Of a DNA stretch of 64,000 nt, positions 61,466 to 64,000 are shown piece by piece. The translations under genes and the position numbers were made by a program. This DNA comes from Chloroflexota bacterium. GTDB lineage: Bacteria > Chloroflexota > Anaerolineae > Anaerolineales > E44-bin32. Below the pieces are notes generated by a model. That model made no database searches. It was not told the DNA's origin and saw only the letters and a program-made list of their open reading frames with translations. Position 1 is the stretch's first letter. Each line of letters begins with the position of its first letter. Location: positions 1-64,000 of the forward strand of contig JADFRQ010000008.1 of NCBI GenBank assembly GCA_022561215.1, read 5' to 3'.

Positions 61466-62521
61466 ATGCAGAGCAAACGCAAGCCCCAACAGGATGTCAC
61501 CCTCGCCATTAACCCGGGATATCAGGCAAAGATCAATCGAGGCCTAAACAATGCCTATCGCAGCGCAAGTATCGTAGCAGTTGAGTTAGGCGAGGCGAAA
61601 ATTATTATTTTTTCGGACCAACACAAGGGGACCGGCGATCACGCGGACGATTTTCTTCCCTCCCATCCCGCGTACAAGGCGGCATTGCTTCATTATCAAG
61701 CAGCAGGCTATACGCTCGCAGTCCTCGGTGACGCTGAAGAACTTTGGGAGAACACTCCGTCAGCGGTGATGGGCGGTTACCCATCCATATTTGAAATCGA
61801 AAACAAGTTTCACGAAGATCGACAATATTGGCGATTTTGGGGAAATCATGATGACGAGTGGAGCAACCCGGCGCAGGTCACCAGATATCTCGGCAAACAC
61901 TTCAAGGATCTTATCGTGAAGGAAAGTTTGCGGCTAACTATCTTCGATCAGGGTGTGGACCGTGGAGAAATATTCATGGTGCATGGACATCAAGGAAGCT
62001 GGACGAGCGATGAATCCGGCTGGGTTCGCTGGCTGGTGCGCTATTTTTGGCGACCCTTCCAGCGCATCTTTCGCATAAATACAAACACCCCAGCTACGGA
62101 TCGACATCTTCGTCACAGGCATGACATCGCCATGTACAATTGGGCCGCAGCGAGCAAAGGGTTGGTCCTGATTGCCGGTCACACGCATCATCCAATTTTC
62201 CCCACCCAATACCGAACCGAGAAATTAAACCGGGAATTTGAGACAATTCGAGAACTAGGGACCGATCCCGATGAAATCGATGAGGCGCAGTCCGATTTAC
62301 GTTTTGCACAAGCGCAGGAGAAGCCGTCTTATTTCAACAGTGGGTGTTGCTGTTTCAATGATGGGCGCATTACGGGTATCGAAATTGAGGGTGGAAAAAT
62401 CAAACTTGTGCGCTGGCCAGATGAAATCGGTCGCCCGAAACCGGAAATTCTTGAGGTAACCGACCTGCGTCAAGTGTTCCAGGGCGTTGCGAGGCGTGAG
62501 CCTCCAATGAGGTCCGCATAA
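61466..62521 (+). CDS. Calcineurin-like metallophosphoesterase
   Basis: 351 residues from ATG 61466, where conserved-looking sequence begins; an open frame from 61268 adds 66 cysteine-rich residues without family resemblance. The five metal-site motifs are in order: FSDQHKG, GDAEELWE, WGNHDDEW, VHGHQG and AGHTHH. No signal peptide is seen. Substrates of this family range from nucleotides to phospholipids and UDP-diacylglucosamine, and nothing here decides. A Cys-Cys-Cys segment (GCCCFNDGRI) near the C-terminus is shared by some phosphoesterases of this branch. Ribosome-site support is poor because AAAGG abuts the start. Confidence 0.85.
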   Translation: MQSKRKPQQDVTLAINPGYQAKINRGLNNAYRSASIVAVELGEAKIIIFSDQHKGTGDHADDFLPSHPAYKAALLHYQAAGYTLAVLGDAEELWENTPSAVMGGYPSIFEIENKFHEDRQYWRFWGNHDDEWSNPAQVTRYLGKHFKDLIVKESLRLTIFDQGVDRGEIFMVHGHQGSWTSDESGWVRWLVRYFWRPFQRIFRINTNTPATDRHLRHRHDIAMYNWAAASKGLVLIAGHTHHPIFPTQYRTEKLNREFETIRELGTDPDEIDEAQSDLRFAQAQEKPSYFNSGCCCFNDGRITGIEIEGGKIKLVRWPDEIGRPKPEILEVTDLRQVFQGVARREPPMRSA

Positions 62522-62524
62522 AAT

Positions 62525-62594
62525 CGATGCGGGTCCAGCATATGCCGATGCGGTGCATCAGATACCGATGCGGGTCCAGACATATGCCGATGCG
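62525..62594. repeat. Two direct repeats of 28-29 bp
   Basis: CGATGCGGGTCCAG followed by (A)CATATGCCGATGCG occurs at 62525-62552 and 62566-62594, with a shorter GATGCGGTGCATCAG between them. It lies between the phosphoesterase and amidinotransferase genes, about 100 bases before the latter. Confidence 0.85.
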
Positions 62595-62698
62595 AGCCGC
62601 TCAATTGGCTGGCCCACTTCATCCCCGTATTCAAGCTGGTATGATTGCTCTTTGAGAAATATTTGCAAGGCAATAACCCGCACGGAGATCAATAAAGA

Positions 62699-63838
62699 AT
62701 GCCAGAAGATCAATCAAAAATTGTCGTCAATTCCTGGAATGAATGGAATCCTCTCAAACACATTATCGTCGGGCGTGCTGATGGAACAATGGTTCAAGCG
62801 CCTGAACCGGCGACTCAGCGTAATTGGGCCGAGGACGGTTTTCCCCTGGGAACGTTTGGACCATTGCCCGAGGAAATGGCTGAAAAAGCTAATTTGCAGC
62901 TCGATAATTTGACCAGTGTATTAGAGCAGCATGGCGTCAAAGTTGACCGGCCCACAGTGCTGGACTTCAGTCAATCAGTTCAAACACCCGATTGGGTTCA
63001 AGAGTCAATGTTCGGAACGATGCCGGCGAGGGATATATTGCTCACAGTTGGGAATGAAATCCTGGAAGCGACCATGTCGCAGCGAAGTCGCTGGTTTGAA
63101 TACCTCTGCTACCGCCCCTTGCTTGAGCGCTACTATAAGGAAGACCCAAATTTTCGATGGGAGGCAGCCCCCAAGCCACGGTTAATGGATCGCAGCTTCC
63201 GCAAAGAATTCTGGCCAATGTTTGATGCGATGAAAACAGACGAGCAAATGCAGCACACGCTGAAAATGGAGTGGGGGTTAACCGAAGTGGAACCCTTATT
63301 TGATGCAGCTGATGTTGGCCGCTTTGGTAAGGATCTCTTTGTTCAGCGGTCCACAGTCACCAATGCCGCTGGAATTGATTGGCTGCGCCGCCATTTTCCC
63401 AATCATCGAGTACACGAAGTTTCTTTCGCGGATCCCTCCCCTGCGCATATTGATGCGACTTTTCTTCCCCTTCGGCCAGGCCTGGCGCTGATTAATCGCA
63501 TTCGCCCCCCGCTCACCCCTCAATTAAGGGAATTGTTTGAAAAGAACGATTGGGAAATAGTGGAATCTGCCGCGCCGGGTCAAAAGAAAAAAGCGAAATT
63601 ATCCTTCTGCAGTGTGTGGCTCTCGATGAATGTCCTTATGCTCGATGAAAAAACTGTCATTGTGGAAGAGCAAGAAAATTCCCAAATGGAACAGTTCGAC
63701 CAACTGGGGTTCAATGTGATCCCGGTTCCCTTTTGGGATGTTTCGCCATTCGGAGGGGGATTGCATTGCGCAACAGTTGACGTTTATCGTGAAGGCAAGC
63801 TGGAAGATTATTTCCCCAAACAAATCGCTGGGTTTTAA
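62699..63838 (+). CDS. Glycine amidinotransferase-like enzyme
   Basis: Transfers an amidino group from arginine to an amine acceptor, classically glycine to make guanidinoacetate (379 residues, cytoplasmic). The amidinotransferase propeller is recognisable from WNEWNPLKHIIVGRAD onwards. The acidic residue lies in the FDAADVGRFGKDLFVQRS region, H250 in AHIDATFLPL, and the catalytic C357 in GGGLHCATVDV. Length and motif order fit glycine amidinotransferase and bacterial inosamine-phosphate amidinotransferase (StrB). No antibiotic cluster is adjacent, so an osmolyte or guanidino-compound role is more likely. The start follows a weak site. Confidence 0.9.
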   Translation: MPEDQSKIVVNSWNEWNPLKHIIVGRADGTMVQAPEPATQRNWAEDGFPLGTFGPLPEEMAEKANLQLDNLTSVLEQHGVKVDRPTVLDFSQSVQTPDWVQESMFGTMPARDILLTVGNEILEATMSQRSRWFEYLCYRPLLERYYKEDPNFRWEAAPKPRLMDRSFRKEFWPMFDAMKTDEQMQHTLKMEWGLTEVEPLFDAADVGRFGKDLFVQRSTVTNAAGIDWLRRHFPNHRVHEVSFADPSPAHIDATFLPLRPGLALINRIRPPLTPQLRELFEKNDWEIVESAAPGQKKKAKLSFCSVWLSMNVLMLDEKTVIVEEQENSQMEQFDQLGFNVIPVPFWDVSPFGGGLHCATVDVYREGKLEDYFPKQIAGF

Positions 63839-64000
63839 GCACTGGCGCCTTTATTGGATTTGCTCGTCGATGGGTGGCTATCTTGCGAGCAAATTGACCA
63901 TAGGCTCTGATCCAGATGACATCGCGCATTAAAGACAATCAGCGAAGAATCCTGCAGTAAGCCGCCGCATCGCGAGCTGCCCTGTAGCAAGCTTCAGCAT
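63839..64000. other. Window end, no gene seen
   Basis: The last 162 bases follow the amidinotransferase stop. No open frame with family resemblance and no clear terminator hairpin was found. Confidence 0.4.

Overview
The window reads as a bacterial chromosome segment, most likely from an environmental member of the Chloroflexota (Anaerolineae-like). This assignment is an inference. It rests on the gene content: a three-gene fumarate reductase end, a DUF3467 gene coupled to a translin-like gene, many GAF/PAS sensor kinases, an alpha/beta-hydrolase-cyclase fusion, and secreted proteins ending in cysteine-bearing S-layer homology (SLH) repeats. No rRNA or other decisive phylogenetic marker lies in the window.

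Layout. 1-1367: end of a fumarate reductase/succinate dehydrogenase operon (frdB partial, frdC, frdD). 1488-7374: a signalling and decay zone. It holds a dead receiver-domain copy beside an intact receiver-adenylate cyclase, a wrecked UspA/GH94 remnant, a tRNA-Arg(CCU) with a decayed partial copy, a GAF-GAF-SpoIIE phosphatase broken by one base, and a LuxR-type regulator. 7413-9452: a 222-bp inverted-repeat element, a palindromic repeat and two HtrA-like proteases in tandem. 9511-14191: a hydrolase-cyclase, a double-cyclophilin lipoprotein and an M3 oligopeptidase. 14525-22086: housekeeping genes (ssb, DUF3467, translin-like, nadK, recN, a DoxX-like membrane protein, clpC). 22790-40506: two hybrid histidine kinases, mutY, a propeller lipoprotein, an FtsH-like protease split at a G10 tract, a probable S41 pseudoprotease, thrC-thrB, a NarX-like kinase, an LCP-family protein and a receiver-GGDEF protein.

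41284-60880 is the most distinctive region. Eight consecutive minus-strand genes encode secreted enzymes that share a C-terminal block of three SLH repeats, each repeat with a cysteine pair. Their N-terminal parts differ: two PL1-like pectate lyases, one GH28-like polygalacturonase, one PL11-like rhamnogalacturonan lyase, one large right-handed beta-helix protein, and three proteins with a putative GHL15-type glycoside hydrolase domain plus a golvesin-like domain. Together they look like a surface-anchored pectin/rhamnogalacturonan-degrading set. A palindrome or palindrome-like element lies at or near the 3' end of every gene, and in at least two genes the stop codon lies inside it. At four genes the last ~45 bp plus palindrome are duplicated beyond the gene at about 100-bp spacing, reaching a 102-bp tandem array at 40775-41283. 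Two paralogues are identical over 655 bp of their 3' ends. A paired direct repeat (GGACC-N3-GTACT, 23-bp period) lies upstream of three of the eight genes. This suggests a modular surface-enzyme system whose SLH-tail-plus-hairpin module spreads or is exchanged by recombination.

61466-63838: a metallophosphoesterase and a glycine-amidinotransferase-like enzyme, separated by a short direct repeat. No CRISPR array, transposase, integrase or phage gene was seen.
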